A stretch of DNA of 46,192 bases from Comamonadaceae bacterium. GTDB taxonomy: Bacteria > Pseudomonadota > Gammaproteobacteria > Burkholderiales > Burkholderiaceae_C. Below are positions 1 through 7,694 of this stretch, piece after piece. The position numbers and the translations under genes were made by a program. The DNA lies in assembly GCA_947372745.1 (NCBI GenBank), contig CANBUY010000017.1, positions 1 to 46,192 of the forward strand, in the 5' to 3' direction. Under the pieces are notes generated by a model. The model ran no database searches. It was not told where the DNA came from and was given only the letters and a program-made list of their open reading frames with translations. Numbering within the stretch: the stretch's first letter is position 1; every line of letters starts with the position of its first letter.

Positions 1-1116
1 GACCAGTACCGCGCAACCGCCAGCGAGTACGTCCGCAATTTTGGCTTTGAGGAGCGCCAGCAGCGCCGCCTGCTCAAGGAAGAAGCGCGCATGCTGTTTC
101 AGGCCGCTGACGATTTGGAGCGCTTTATCACCGAGGACGTGCTCGAATCAGTGCAGGTCATCACCTGCACGCTGGTGGGTGCCAGCAACCGCAACCTCCG
201 TCACCTGGACTTTGAGACCGTTTTCATCGACGAAGCCGCCCAAGCCCAGGAGCCCGGCTGCTGGATTGCGATTGCCAAGGGCGAGCGCGTGATCTTGGCG
301 GGCGACCACCACCAGCTACCGCCTACCGTGAAAAGCGACAAAGCCGCCCGCGAAGGTCTGCGTGAAACCCTGTTTGAGAAGTGCATCAAGCGCCACCCGG
401 CCACAGCGCGCATGCTGAACGTGCAGTACCGCATGCACGAGCAAATCATGGGCTTTAGCTCCGAGCAGTTCTACGGCGGCCAATTGAAAGCACACCCCAG
501 CGTGCGCCACACTGGCCTGAGTGCCTACGACCCGAGCTTTGCTCCTGATTTGCCTGTGGAATTCCTCGATACGGCCGGCTTTGGCTTCTTGGAGATCACC
601 ATCCCCGAGAGCCGCTCCACCGCCAACCCCGAAGAAGCGGATGTTCTGCTCAAGCGCCTCGCCCAACTCTTGGAGCCTTTTGAGCAGGCCGAGCACCAGC
701 AGCACCCCCTCACCATCGGCGTGATTGCGCCCTACCGTGCCCAGATCAACTACTTAAAAGACGCCATTGAGGAAAACGACGCACTCAACAGTTACTTGCA
801 GGACCGCATGCTCAGCGTGGGCACGGTCGATTCGTTTCAGGGCCAAGAGCGCGACATCATCGCCATTTCACTGACGCGCAGTAACCGCAATAGCGAAATT
901 GGCTTCCTCGCCGACATTCGCCGCATGAACGTGGGCATGACCCGCGCTCGCCGCAAGCTGCTGCTTGTCGGCGACTCATCGACGCTTTGCGCCCATCCGT
1001 TTTTCAAGGAACTGTTGGACTACATCAAGCGCATCGGCGGCTACCGCACGGCCTGGGAAATCGCTGATGGTTGCAGCGCTGCGGTTGAACACGCGGCCTA
1101 TGACACACAGGCTTAG
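1..1116 (+). CDS. UPF1/Dna2-type superfamily 1 helicase, 5' truncated
   Basis: The reading frame is open from the first base and ends in TAG, so only the C-terminal 371 residues are visible. Superfamily 1B helicase motifs appear in order: the Walker B box FIDEAAQAQEP, then GDHHQLPPTV (motif III), VQYRMHEQIM (motif IV region), GTVDSFQGQERDII (motif V) and MNVGMTRARRKLLLVGD (motif VI). This is the layout of AAA_11/AAA_12 proteins of the Dna2/UPF1/SMUBP2 type, which unwind DNA or RNA using ATP. The Walker A motif must lie outside the window. The cellular role of such stand-alone bacterial proteins is mostly unknown, and nothing visible here decides it. Base composition matches the GC-rich chromosome rather than the AT-rich patch that begins about 1 kb downstream. 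Confidence 0.9.
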   Translation, partial: DQYRATASEYVRNFGFEERQQRRLLKEEARMLFQAADDLERFITEDVLESVQVITCTLVGASNRNLRHLDFETVFIDEAAQAQEPGCWIAIAKGERVILAGDHHQLPPTVKSDKAAREGLRETLFEKCIKRHPATARMLNVQYRMHEQIMGFSSEQFYGGQLKAHPSVRHTGLSAYDPSFAPDLPVEFLDTAGFGFLEITIPESRSTANPEEADVLLKRLAQLLEPFEQAEHQQHPLTIGVIAPYRAQINYLKDAIEENDALNSYLQDRMLSVGTVDSFQGQERDIIAISLTRSNRNSEIGFLADIRRMNVGMTRARRKLLLVGDSSTLCAHPFFKELLDYIKRIGGYRTAWEIADGCSAAVEHAAYDTQA

Positions 1117-1165
1117 CCCTTGTTCGGGTCCGCTACGAACCCACCGGGCGGGCTGCAGTCAAGGC

Positions 1166-1990
1166 TCAGTAGGTTTGGCCGCTCACCAGCGGTGCGGGCG
1201 TGGTGTTTTTAAACCTTGCAGCCAATGCACTGGTGTGCCGGGCCAGCAGCTGGGTATCCAAACCGACGGCCACAAACGTGGCGCCCAAGGAGAGGTAGCG
1301 TTGGGCCAGCGCTTCGTCTGACGTCAAAATACCAGCGGCCTTGCCCGCCCGGATGATGCGGGCAATGGCGTCTTCAATGGCGGCTTGCACCTCGGGGTGG
1401 CCTGCGTTGCCCACATGACCAAGCGATGCCGATAAGTCGGCGGGGCCAATAAACACACCGTCCACGCCCTCAACGGCGGCCATCGCATCCAGGTTATCGA
1501 GCGCAGTTTTGGTTTCGGCCTGCACCAGCAAGCACACTTGCGCGTTGGCCTCAGTCGCGTAATTGGGGTAGCGGCCCCAGCGCGAGGCACGGGCGCCCGC
1601 CATGCCGCGAATGCCGCCTGCGCCATCGTCTTGCGGGTAGCGCATGGCTTTAACCAAGGCTTGTGCTTGGGCAGCGGTGTCCACCATCGGCACCAGCAAG
1701 GTTTGAATGCCTATATCCAAATACTGCTTGATCAGCATCTCGCCCACATGGCCGTGGCCCATCGGCACGCGAGCAATAGCGTGGGTGACGGGGTACGCCG
1801 CCACGGCCTGCGCCTGAGCCAGCAATCGGGGAATGTCGTTGGGCGCGTGCTCGCCGTCCAGCAGCAACCAGTCAAAGCCAGCGCCAGCGCAAATCTCGGT
1901 GCTGTAGGCATCGGGCAAGCCCACCCAACAACCGATTTGGGCCTGTTTTTGAGCCAGGGCTTGCTTGAAGGGGTTGATGGGGGTTTGCAT
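1166..1990 (-). CDS. hpaI: HpcH/HpaI-family aldolase (4-hydroxy-2-oxoheptanedioate aldolase-like)
   Basis: The 274-residue product has the usual length for the class II pyruvate aldolases of the HpcH/HpaI family, which cleave 4-hydroxy-2-oxo acids to pyruvate and an aldehyde. Visible active-site elements are DGEH (residues 45-48), the pyruvate-binding Arg74 in IARVPMG, the metal-ligand Glu159 in LLVQAET, and Asp185 in FIGPADLS. These cytoplasmic enzymes use a divalent metal. No other aromatic meta-cleavage genes lie nearby, so the substrate could be another 2-oxo-3-deoxy acid (for example a sugar-acid derivative, as in GarL). The gene converges on the helicase. Its upstream flank is the AT-rich region that begins the accessory patch. 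The family is certain; the exact substrate is not. Confidence 0.88.
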   Translation of the reverse strand: MQTPINPFKQALAQKQAQIGCWVGLPDAYSTEICAGAGFDWLLLDGEHAPNDIPRLLAQAQAVAAYPVTHAIARVPMGHGHVGEMLIKQYLDIGIQTLLVPMVDTAAQAQALVKAMRYPQDDGAGGIRGMAGARASRWGRYPNYATEANAQVCLLVQAETKTALDNLDAMAAVEGVDGVFIGPADLSASLGHVGNAGHPEVQAAIEDAIARIIRAGKAAGILTSDEALAQRYLSLGATFVAVGLDTQLLARHTSALAARFKNTTPAPLVSGQTY

Positions 1991-2170
1991 GCAAATGAGT
2001 ATGGCACGGGCTTGGGGTGCGCAAACAGCGTTGACTTGAACGGTTTGATACCTTGCCCCATGCGGCTGGAACCAACAACCATTTTTATATTTGCATAAAT
2101 ATCTCTGTAAATTATTGTATTTTTATTTACAACGACTTTAAGCATCATAATTCGTCAATTAACACTTAAA

Positions 2171-2491
2171 TTGCTAACCATATCCGCCTTCAACATGCCG
2201 ATGGACCCCAACACCCTTCTGACGATTAAGTACCGCAACACCATGATGCTACTGCACAGCGTCAAGCTGATTGGGGACTATTTACCGAGCGGTGAAGGCC
2301 AAGAAGACGTTAGCCAGATCGTGAGCAAGAAGGTCAGTAAAGGACTGGAGTTCCAGGTGGTGGCGCTATCCGGGGTGGGACACATGCCCGCCAGGGGCGA
2401 AGACGAGCAGGAGGTCGCGCGAGAGTTTTATGTGGCGGCGACATGGGCACCACAAAGGTTGGTAATTGGGGTGGGGGTGGGGGTGGGATAG
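2171..2491 (+). pseudogene. Remnant of a UvrD/Rep-type helicase C-terminus
   Basis: An open frame of 106 codons matches only the end of a UvrD-type helicase. VSKGLEFQVVAL resembles motif V, and GVGHMPARGEDEQE followed by REFYVAATWAPQRLVIG resembles motif VI of the same family. The motif VI arginine expected in the YVAATRA context is Trp here. Everything N-terminal (Walker A, motifs Ia-IV) is missing. The frame runs out in a GT/G-rich stretch that encodes an artificial GVGVGVG tail. I therefore read it as a relic, not a working gene. The stretch is more GC-rich than the two genes that follow, so it may have a different history from them. Confidence 0.7.
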
Positions 2492-2525
2492 ATTTTTTTC
2501 ACCAAAACTGTGGATGAAGACTCAT

Positions 2526-2570
2526 TGAATTGAATTGAATTGAATTGAATTTAATTTAATTTAATTTAAT
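2526..2570 (+). repeat. Pentanucleotide tandem repeat: five TGAAT then four TTAAT units
   Basis: Nine uninterrupted 5-bp units lie about 70 bp upstream of the ATPase start: TGAAT x5 (2526-2550) then TTAAT x4 (2551-2570). Each TGAAT junction also reads as TTGAAT, a fair match to a sigma-70 -35 hexamer. Nothing in the tract is coding. Tandem repeats in a promoter or leader can change unit number by slipped-strand mispairing, so the tract could vary expression of the genes downstream. That role is inference. Confidence 0.9.
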
Positions 2571-2639
2571 TAACACAAGTACATTCATTAACATTATTAA
2601 CTGCTAATTAATTAATCTTTAACGCAATATTTAAAAAAT

Positions 2640-4013
2640 ATGAAAATAGAAACAATATCAATAACAAAATTATTTGGTAGTCTAAATCATGAAATTTTAC
2701 TATCGGGGGGAGGCGTCACATTTATACATGGGCCAAATGGTTGTGGTAAGACAACGGTATTACGTCTAGTTAATTTTCTACTAAACGGTGAGATTCAAGC
2801 ACTAAAGGTTGTTGATTTCTCTACGCTAAAGATAGGATATTCTGATGGAAATTCCTTGTTAGCGACTCGTACTTTAAAGGAAGTCGACAGCCACAAGTTA
2901 TTTGGAGAGGATGATGAAATTCTTCGTGCAACAGCCGATTTAACAATAACTTTAGTTAACAAAATCGGGAATTTTGTACATGAATTTGAGTATACAAAAC
3001 AACTTCAAAAGATAACTCAATCTGATCGTCCATTTCCAATGTCAATTGTCGAAAGGAAATTACCATTTCTGACAAGAACAGGCATGCAGCAATGGACTGA
3101 CTTACGCAATGGGCAAATAATTGGCATCGATACAATCATTGCAAAATATGCTGATCGGTTAGGTGCAACCGAACAATTTAAGTGGCCTATTTGGCTAACC
3201 GATCGCTTAAACGTTTCAAAAATTGGTTTTGTGCGAGCACAGCGCCTCATAAATATATCTGCGTTAGCTAAGTCGGTAAAAGCGGAGGACGTGAAGGAGT
3301 CACGAGATGTTGTTGAGATTTATTCTGCTCAAATCAAAGACACAATCGCTAAAAAGCTCGCTGAATCTGCGATTCAATCTCAGGCACGTGACAGGTCATT
3401 TCCAAGACGACTGATTAATAAGGAGTTTCCAAAAAATGTTGTCCATAGCGATTTTTTAGAAACTTATAGCGCAACGGAGGAGCGCGGTCAAAATCTAATG
3501 GCCGCTGGCCTTCTTGATCAGGCTGCAAGCATTCCTCTGCCAAAGCGACGACTCACAAAAGCTGAGCGCGATGTTCTTGCACTTTATCTTTCAGACTTCA
3601 ACGAAAAACTAGATGCATTTACAGACTTACAACGTCGCATTGAGGCTTTTGTTGATATTGTTGGAAGTAAGTTAAGACGAAAAAAATTCATTGTGGACAG
3701 ACAATTAGGCTTTGTGTTTGAAACAGATGACCTTAAACCGAGAAGACTGGCCGTTACAGATCTCTCTTCTGGAGAGCAACATCAAATTGTTCTGTTTTAT
3801 GAGCTCATTTTTGCAAGTGCAGGAATCAATTTCTTTCTGATAGATGAACCCGAGATATCACTCCATGTTGAATGGCAAAGGGCATTCATTAAAGATATTG
3901 AGAAAGTTCAAAACTTAACAAATGCGACATTTTTAATAGCAACTCACTCCCCACAAATAATAAACAATCGTCGGGATCTTGCGGTACCCCTTGATGGTGG
4001 CTTATCGCTATGA
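2640..4013 (+). CDS. ariA: AriA-like ABC-type ATPase of a PARIS-family defence locus
   Basis: The 457-residue protein has a split ABC/RecF-like ATPase. Walker A GPNGCGKTT is at residues 31-39, then a long helical middle region, the signature LSSGEQHQ at 375-382, Walker B FFLIDEPE at about 398-405 and the H-loop ATHSPQ with His436. It overlaps the next gene by 4 bp (ATGA), and that gene encodes a DUF4435/TOPRIM protein. This pairing and these sizes are those of PARIS, where AriA is the sensor ATPase scaffold that holds the AriB effector until a phage anti-restriction protein such as Ocr triggers release. The leader carries a pentanucleotide tandem repeat and no strong Shine-Dalgarno sequence. 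Composition is AT-rich, unlike the neighbours. The ATPase class is certain. The PARIS assignment rests on domain pairing and could instead be a related OLD-like system. Confidence 0.8.
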   Translation: MKIETISITKLFGSLNHEILLSGGGVTFIHGPNGCGKTTVLRLVNFLLNGEIQALKVVDFSTLKIGYSDGNSLLATRTLKEVDSHKLFGEDDEILRATADLTITLVNKIGNFVHEFEYTKQLQKITQSDRPFPMSIVERKLPFLTRTGMQQWTDLRNGQIIGIDTIIAKYADRLGATEQFKWPIWLTDRLNVSKIGFVRAQRLINISALAKSVKAEDVKESRDVVEIYSAQIKDTIAKKLAESAIQSQARDRSFPRRLINKEFPKNVVHSDFLETYSATEERGQNLMAAGLLDQAASIPLPKRRLTKAERDVLALYLSDFNEKLDAFTDLQRRIEAFVDIVGSKLRRKKFIVDRQLGFVFETDDLKPRRLAVTDLSSGEQHQIVLFYELIFASAGINFFLIDEPEISLHVEWQRAFIKDIEKVQNLTNATFLIATHSPQIINNRRDLAVPLDGGLSL

Positions 4014-4903
4014 ATTTCTATTCAGACATCGAGGAATTAATTACTGAGTTATCAATGAACTACAGTTTTGACTTGAATATTATTCTTGAAGGCAACGATG
4101 ATAAAAAGCTCTTCGAATCAACAATATGCGGCGCGAATAGAATAAATTTCATCTGCGCTGGTGGCTCTGAATACGTTACAACTCTAATTGAGAAATTGGA
4201 CTCAATCACGGACCGTCGCAGACTTGTACCTACTTTAGGCGTAATTGATCGTGACTATTGCATTCCACTTGGGAAAATATTGTATTCACCTAATTTGCTA
4301 ATGACCGATTTCCGCGACTTGGAATGCATGATGATTAACTCACCAAGCTTCGACATAGTTTTGAAGGAATTTGGTTCACTGGAAAAAATAAAAAAAAATG
4401 GTGGCTCATCAAAAATAGAGGCGAAGGCTGTAAACGCTGCTTCTGCAATTGCCGAGTTGCGGTATCACTCACAAATTCAGAAGATAAATATATCTTTCAA
4501 AAAGCTTGATATTGAGCGCTTGTTAGATAAAAAATCATTGGAGATTGATAGCGATACTTTGATACCGCATCTGAACAGTCGTCAGTCAGTTGCTGGTCTA
4601 AAAATTTCAAATGCAGCAATTGCAGATGCTAGAAAGGATTGCAAACGGGCTCTATGTCAATCAGGGAATGCTTATTTCTCGAACCCTTTTCTGCTTTGTC
4701 GTGGACACGACTTAATGGAGATCCTAGCAATTGGATTTCGATCACTTTTTGGTACAAGAACCCCTTCGGAAAGCACCCGTGAAAACATAGAAAGATTATT
4801 TAGACTCAATTACGCAAGTCATTTCAAGTCTTCGGAGTTGGCGAAATCTATCAACATATGGCTCCAGAGTCACACGTTTTATCCAGGAGTAATGGTTGTT
4901 TAA
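4010..4903 (+). CDS. ariB: AriB-like DUF4435 / TOPRIM effector of a PARIS-family locus
   Basis: The 297-residue product starts with a TOPRIM-like core. The acidic residue Glu27 lies in NIILEGNDDKKLF, a glycine turn follows in CAGGSEYV, and the DxD pair is Asp80/Asp82 in GVIDRDY. Next comes MTDFRDLECMM, typical of DUF4435 proteins. A helical C-terminal half completes it. In characterised PARIS systems the DUF4435 protein AriB is the toxic nuclease, reported to cut host tRNA once freed from AriA, which stops phage growth. Translation is probably coupled, since the ATG overlaps the upstream stop codon. Length and motif order fit an intact effector and I see no frameshift. The specific RNA target here cannot be read from sequence. 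The AT-rich coding style matches its partner, so the two probably arrived together. Confidence 0.8.
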   Translation: MNFYSDIEELITELSMNYSFDLNIILEGNDDKKLFESTICGANRINFICAGGSEYVTTLIEKLDSITDRRRLVPTLGVIDRDYCIPLGKILYSPNLLMTDFRDLECMMINSPSFDIVLKEFGSLEKIKKNGGSSKIEAKAVNAASAIAELRYHSQIQKINISFKKLDIERLLDKKSLEIDSDTLIPHLNSRQSVAGLKISNAAIADARKDCKRALCQSGNAYFSNPFLLCRGHDLMEILAIGFRSLFGTRTPSESTRENIERLFRLNYASHFKSSELAKSINIWLQSHTFYPGVMVV

Positions 4904-5181
4904 ATAGTATGCCAACCGTATCCCCGCATCTTTGTCTTGTGCCAATATCTAGCATTAACACTCATCTAGGTAGTGGGATACTGTTGAAATTTTGATAGCT
5001 GCAGCATATTCCACTCAGACTGAGGATTGGGGCTTTGCGTATATAGTAAGTTGCGCAATTCTTGGACTCAAAACCGCGCTCCGCGTTTGAGCTGCACTTC
5101 AGGTGATTTTTTTACTTTTGCACGGCTGAAGATACCTGTAGAGTTACCGTTGGCAATCATCGATTTAAGCGAATGATCGCC
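4904..5181. other. Intergenic region right of the PARIS-like pair, no gene assigned
   Basis: This stretch has no convincing gene. A segment at 4981-5021 (GAAATTTTGATAGCTGC and following bases) looks like a divergent or partial copy of the dispersed repeat described at 13997, 34207 and 45117. A 30-codon minus-strand frame at 5068-5160 has no recognisable product. No terminator with a clear T-tract was found after the DUF4435 gene. Confidence 0.5.
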
Positions 5182-5376
5182 TTAGGGTTTAGCTGCGCCT
5201 TGATAAGCGCCACTTTCACGCTTAAACCCAACCTCCCACTACTCCCGCACCAGCAGCAGCGTGTCGATTGCCGGCACATATCGGTACAGTGCAACATAGC
5301 CGGTCATGACGCTACGGTTGACGAGTTCGCGTTTGCCGTCTTTCACAGACAGCCCGATCGGCGGACTGTGGCCGCC
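5182..5376 (-). pseudogene. Decayed RelE/ParE-family toxin fragment
   Basis: Read on the minus strand, 5376 down to 5182 gives PPIGLSVKDGKREL, then the ParE-like core TGYVALYRYVPAIDTLLLV, an in-frame stop, and WEVGFKRE, which resembles the usual REAGYKR-type C-terminus of this family. The N-terminal half is missing behind three consecutive stop codons. The phrase GYVALYR followed by an ID-T-L-hydrophobic strand is characteristic of ParE/RelE-superfamily toxins. The internal stop and truncation mean it is not functional. No antitoxin partner remains upstream, where the radA promoter region begins. It is another sign that this patch has hosted defence or plasmid-stability genes. Confidence 0.65.
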
Positions 5377-5469
5377 TCATCATCAGTTTTGGCCGCGAAA
5401 GATAACTTGTTGGGATGATGAATTTACATCACCCCAATAAACTGTAATTTCATCCAGTAATATGACACC

Positions 5470-6837
5470 ATGGCTACACAAAAAACACACTATGTTTGCA
5501 CCGAGTGCGGCGGCACCGGCCCCAAGTGGCTGGGCAAATGCCCCAGTTGCAACGCCTGGAACACCTTGATTGAGTCGATTCCCGAGAGCGGCGCGCCCAC
5601 CAAAAACCGCTTTGCTTCGCTGGCGAAAACCGCCGAGGTCACTACCTTGGGCGACATTGACGCGGTGGACATGGACCGCACGCCCACCGGGCATGAAGAA
5701 CTCGACCGGGTGCTGGGCGGCGGTATTGTCGAGGGTGGCGTGGTGCTCATCGGTGGTGACCCTGGCATCGGCAAATCCACCTTGCTTTTGCAGGCGCTGG
5801 ACTCACTGCAACGCCACGGCAAAAACACCCTGTATGTCACCGGTGAAGAAAGTGGCGCCCAGGTGGCTTTGCGCTCACGCCGACTGGGGCTAGACAACTC
5901 GCAGGTCAAGGTGTTGGCCGAGATTCAACTCGACAAAATTCTGGCTACCTTGAACACCATGCAGCCCGATGTGGCGGTGATCGACTCAATACAAACCGTG
6001 TATTCCGACCAACTCACCAGCGCCCCCGGCTCGGTGGCGCAGGTGCGTGAATGTGCGGCGCACCTGACCCGTGCGGCCAAGGCCAGCGGCGTGTGCATTG
6101 TGCTGGTCGGCCACGTCACCAAAGAAGGCACACTGGCGGGCCCGCGCGTGCTGGAGCACATGGTGGATACCGTGTTGTACTTTGAAGGCGACACGCACAG
6201 CAGCTTTCGGCTGGTGCGCGCCATCAAAAACCGGTTTGGTGCGGTTAATGAGATTGGCGTGTTTGCCATGACCGAAAAAGGGCTGAAAGGCGTCTCCAAC
6301 CCGAGCGCCATTTTCTTGAGCCAACACGCCGAGCCGGTGCCGGGCAGCTGCGTGATGGTGACTTTGGAGGGCACGCGCCCCATGTTGGTTGAGATTCAGG
6401 CTTTGGTGGACAGCGGTGGCCCCTCGCCTAGGCGCTTGAGTGTGGGCTTGGACAAAGACCGTTTGGCCATGTTGCTGGCTGTGTTGCACCGTCACGCCGG
6501 GGTGGCGTGCATGGACCAAGATGTGTTTGTGAACGCGGTGGGCGGGGTGCGCATCAGCGAGCCCGCCGCTGATTTGGCGGTGCTGCTGGCCATTACTTCG
6601 TCACTGCGCGGCAAGCCGCTGCCCAAAGGCTTTGTGGCCTTTGGCGAGGTGGGTCTGGCCGGTGAAGTGCGCCCGGCGCCACGAGGGCAAGAGCGCCTAA
6701 AAGAAGCGGCCAAGCTCGGGTTTAGCGTGGCCGTGGTGCCCAAGGCCAACGCCCCAAAAAAACCCATCGAAGGCATGACGATTCATGCCGTGGAGCGGGT
6801 GGAGCAGGCGATGGAGATTGTGCGCAGTCTGGGCTAG
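5470..6837 (+). CDS. radA: DNA repair protein RadA (Sms)
   Basis: The 455-residue protein has the full RadA plan: an N-terminal four-cysteine zinc finger (Cys10, Cys13, Cys24, Cys27), a RecA-like ATPase with Walker A GGDPGIGKST at 95-104, the RadA-specific KNRFG motif at 253-257, and a C-terminal Lon-protease-like domain without its catalytic dyad. RadA promotes branch migration and processing of recombination intermediates in the cytoplasm. The start at 5470 places the zinc finger at the usual distance from the N-terminus. Upstream DNA is the AT-rich patch, so the promoter must lie in about 100 bp next to the toxin relic. Composition is GC-rich, as for a core gene. Confidence 0.97.
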   Translation: MATQKTHYVCTECGGTGPKWLGKCPSCNAWNTLIESIPESGAPTKNRFASLAKTAEVTTLGDIDAVDMDRTPTGHEELDRVLGGGIVEGGVVLIGGDPGIGKSTLLLQALDSLQRHGKNTLYVTGEESGAQVALRSRRLGLDNSQVKVLAEIQLDKILATLNTMQPDVAVIDSIQTVYSDQLTSAPGSVAQVRECAAHLTRAAKASGVCIVLVGHVTKEGTLAGPRVLEHMVDTVLYFEGDTHSSFRLVRAIKNRFGAVNEIGVFAMTEKGLKGVSNPSAIFLSQHAEPVPGSCVMVTLEGTRPMLVEIQALVDSGGPSPRRLSVGLDKDRLAMLLAVLHRHAGVACMDQDVFVNAVGGVRISEPAADLAVLLAITSSLRGKPLPKGFVAFGEVGLAGEVRPAPRGQERLKEAAKLGFSVAVVPKANAPKKPIEGMTIHAVERVEQAMEIVRSLG

Positions 6838-6852
6838 CCTGGCTGCACAGGT

Positions 6853-7476
6853 TTACTCACGAATGACGCTGGCGCCTGAGTTCTTCACGTTGTCGCCGAC
6901 CTTCATGCCGGGGTCTTGCTGGAATTCAAAGTTGGCCTTGTGGCCGTCGGCGTACTGAACGCTTACGGTCCAGACCGTCTGGGTTTTAACCATGCCTTCA
7001 ATTTTTTTGCCGGCATAAGCGCCGCCCAAAGCACCGGCGATGGTGGCCAGATCTTTGCCGGTCCCGCCACCCACTTGGTGACCCAACAAAGCGCCGGCTG
7101 CGCCACCGGCGATCACGCCCAATGGGCCGCTGTCGCCTGCTTTCTCAGCCGTGGTGATTGAGATGACTTTGCCACAGTCCGCACAAACAACTTTGGCAGA
7201 CACGGGGGCAGCCACGGGCTTTGGCGCGTTCATTTGAACCCGCGCGGCTGCCAGGGATTTGTCAAATTCAGTTTTGGCATCGCGACGACATTGCAAACGG
7301 GCTTTGGATGAAGTCTCTTCGTTGCAGAGCTTTTTATCCTCCTCATACGTGGCACTGATCTTTTTGCTTTCTGCTGCAAATTGCGCCTTCGGCGTCAGAG
7401 GTGTTTCGGCAAGCGCTGCGGTGCCCAAACCTTGTGCCAGCACGATGAAACCGGCAAACCACATTTTATTTTTCAT
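6853..7476 (-). CDS. Glycine-zipper 2TM-domain envelope protein (17 kDa antigen/SlyB-like)
   Basis: The 207-residue precursor begins with a signal peptide ending near GTAALA. A charged, probably coiled segment with two Cys follows (about 25-75), then CADCGK, then a glycine-zipper hairpin (GVIAGGAAGALLGHQVGG and ATIAGALGGAYAGKKIEG) and a small beta-rich tail. The double glycine zipper is the 2TM domain of the Rickettsia 17 kDa antigen/SlyB family, linked to outer-membrane integrity. No lipobox cysteine is obvious at the cleavage site, so it may be periplasmic or membrane-inserted rather than a lipoprotein. It converges on radA with only 15 bp between. A second protein of this family lies at 30420. 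The precise role is unknown. Confidence 0.8.
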   Translation of the reverse strand: MKNKMWFAGFIVLAQGLGTAALAETPLTPKAQFAAESKKISATYEEDKKLCNEETSSKARLQCRRDAKTEFDKSLAAARVQMNAPKPVAAPVSAKVVCADCGKVISITTAEKAGDSGPLGVIAGGAAGALLGHQVGGGTGKDLATIAGALGGAYAGKKIEGMVKTQTVWTVSVQYADGHKANFEFQQDPGMKVGDNVKNSGASVIRE

Positions 7477-7641
7477 AAACCAACCCTAAAACAATATAAA
7501 AGACTATTTTGCATTGAATTTAAGCAAATAAAACCACTTAAACCAATCTCCTTGAGCAAGCTCTAAATTAATCGGATTTACCCCTGTTCAACAGCGACTG
7601 CATCAAGACAGCGCCAAAAACTCCAAAAAAAGTGACGACTC

Positions 7642-7672
7642 ATTAAGCTGGCCTTAATCTGAGCTAGTTAAG
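7642..7672 (+). promoter_or_regulatory. PmrA/QseB-like operator upstream of the SHP/DHC operon
   Basis: ATTAAG-CTGGC-CTTAAT (7642-7658) fits the published PmrA box HTTAAK-N5-HTTAAK exactly, with two direct half-sites 11 bp apart. A third TTAAG lies at 7668-7672. It is 37 bp before the start of the cytochrome operon, which itself encodes an OmpR-family regulator of the QseB/PmrA type four genes later. Autoregulation by that regulator is inferred. No clear -10 element was identified. Confidence 0.6.
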
Positions 7673-7694
7673 GTTGACCCCAACAAGGAGTCCT

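Larger units (their letters stand above)
2085..5400. other. AT-rich accessory patch (probable transferred defence locus)
   Basis: Between the aldolase gene and radA, the DNA changes from GC-rich to visibly AT-rich (A/T runs at 2090-2175, 2525-2640 and through both genes at 2640-4903). Codon choice also changes to A/T-ending codons. The patch holds a helicase remnant, a tandem repeat, a two-gene ATPase/TOPRIM pair and a decayed toxin relic. No integrase, tRNA or clean direct repeat was found at the edges, so the limits are approximate and the mechanism of arrival is unknown. Recent acquisition is inferred from composition. Confidence 0.7.

Noticed and set aside
2171..2491. The 106-codon frame as a functional small protein
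   Set aside because: It matches only the helicase C-terminus, has lost the motif VI arginine and ends in simple-sequence DNA.
2526..2570. Tandem repeat as a CRISPR array or plasmid iteron
   Set aside because: Units are 5 bp without spacers, and no replication initiator gene or cas gene is near.
5068..5160. 30-codon minus-strand frame with a lysine-rich product downstream of the toxin relic
   Set aside because: Too short, no ribosome site and no recognised family; could be a gene fragment but cannot be supported.
5173..5418. 81-codon plus-strand frame before radA
   Set aside because: It is the mirror of the ParE-type relic on the minus strand, which gives a recognisable protein; the plus frame does not.
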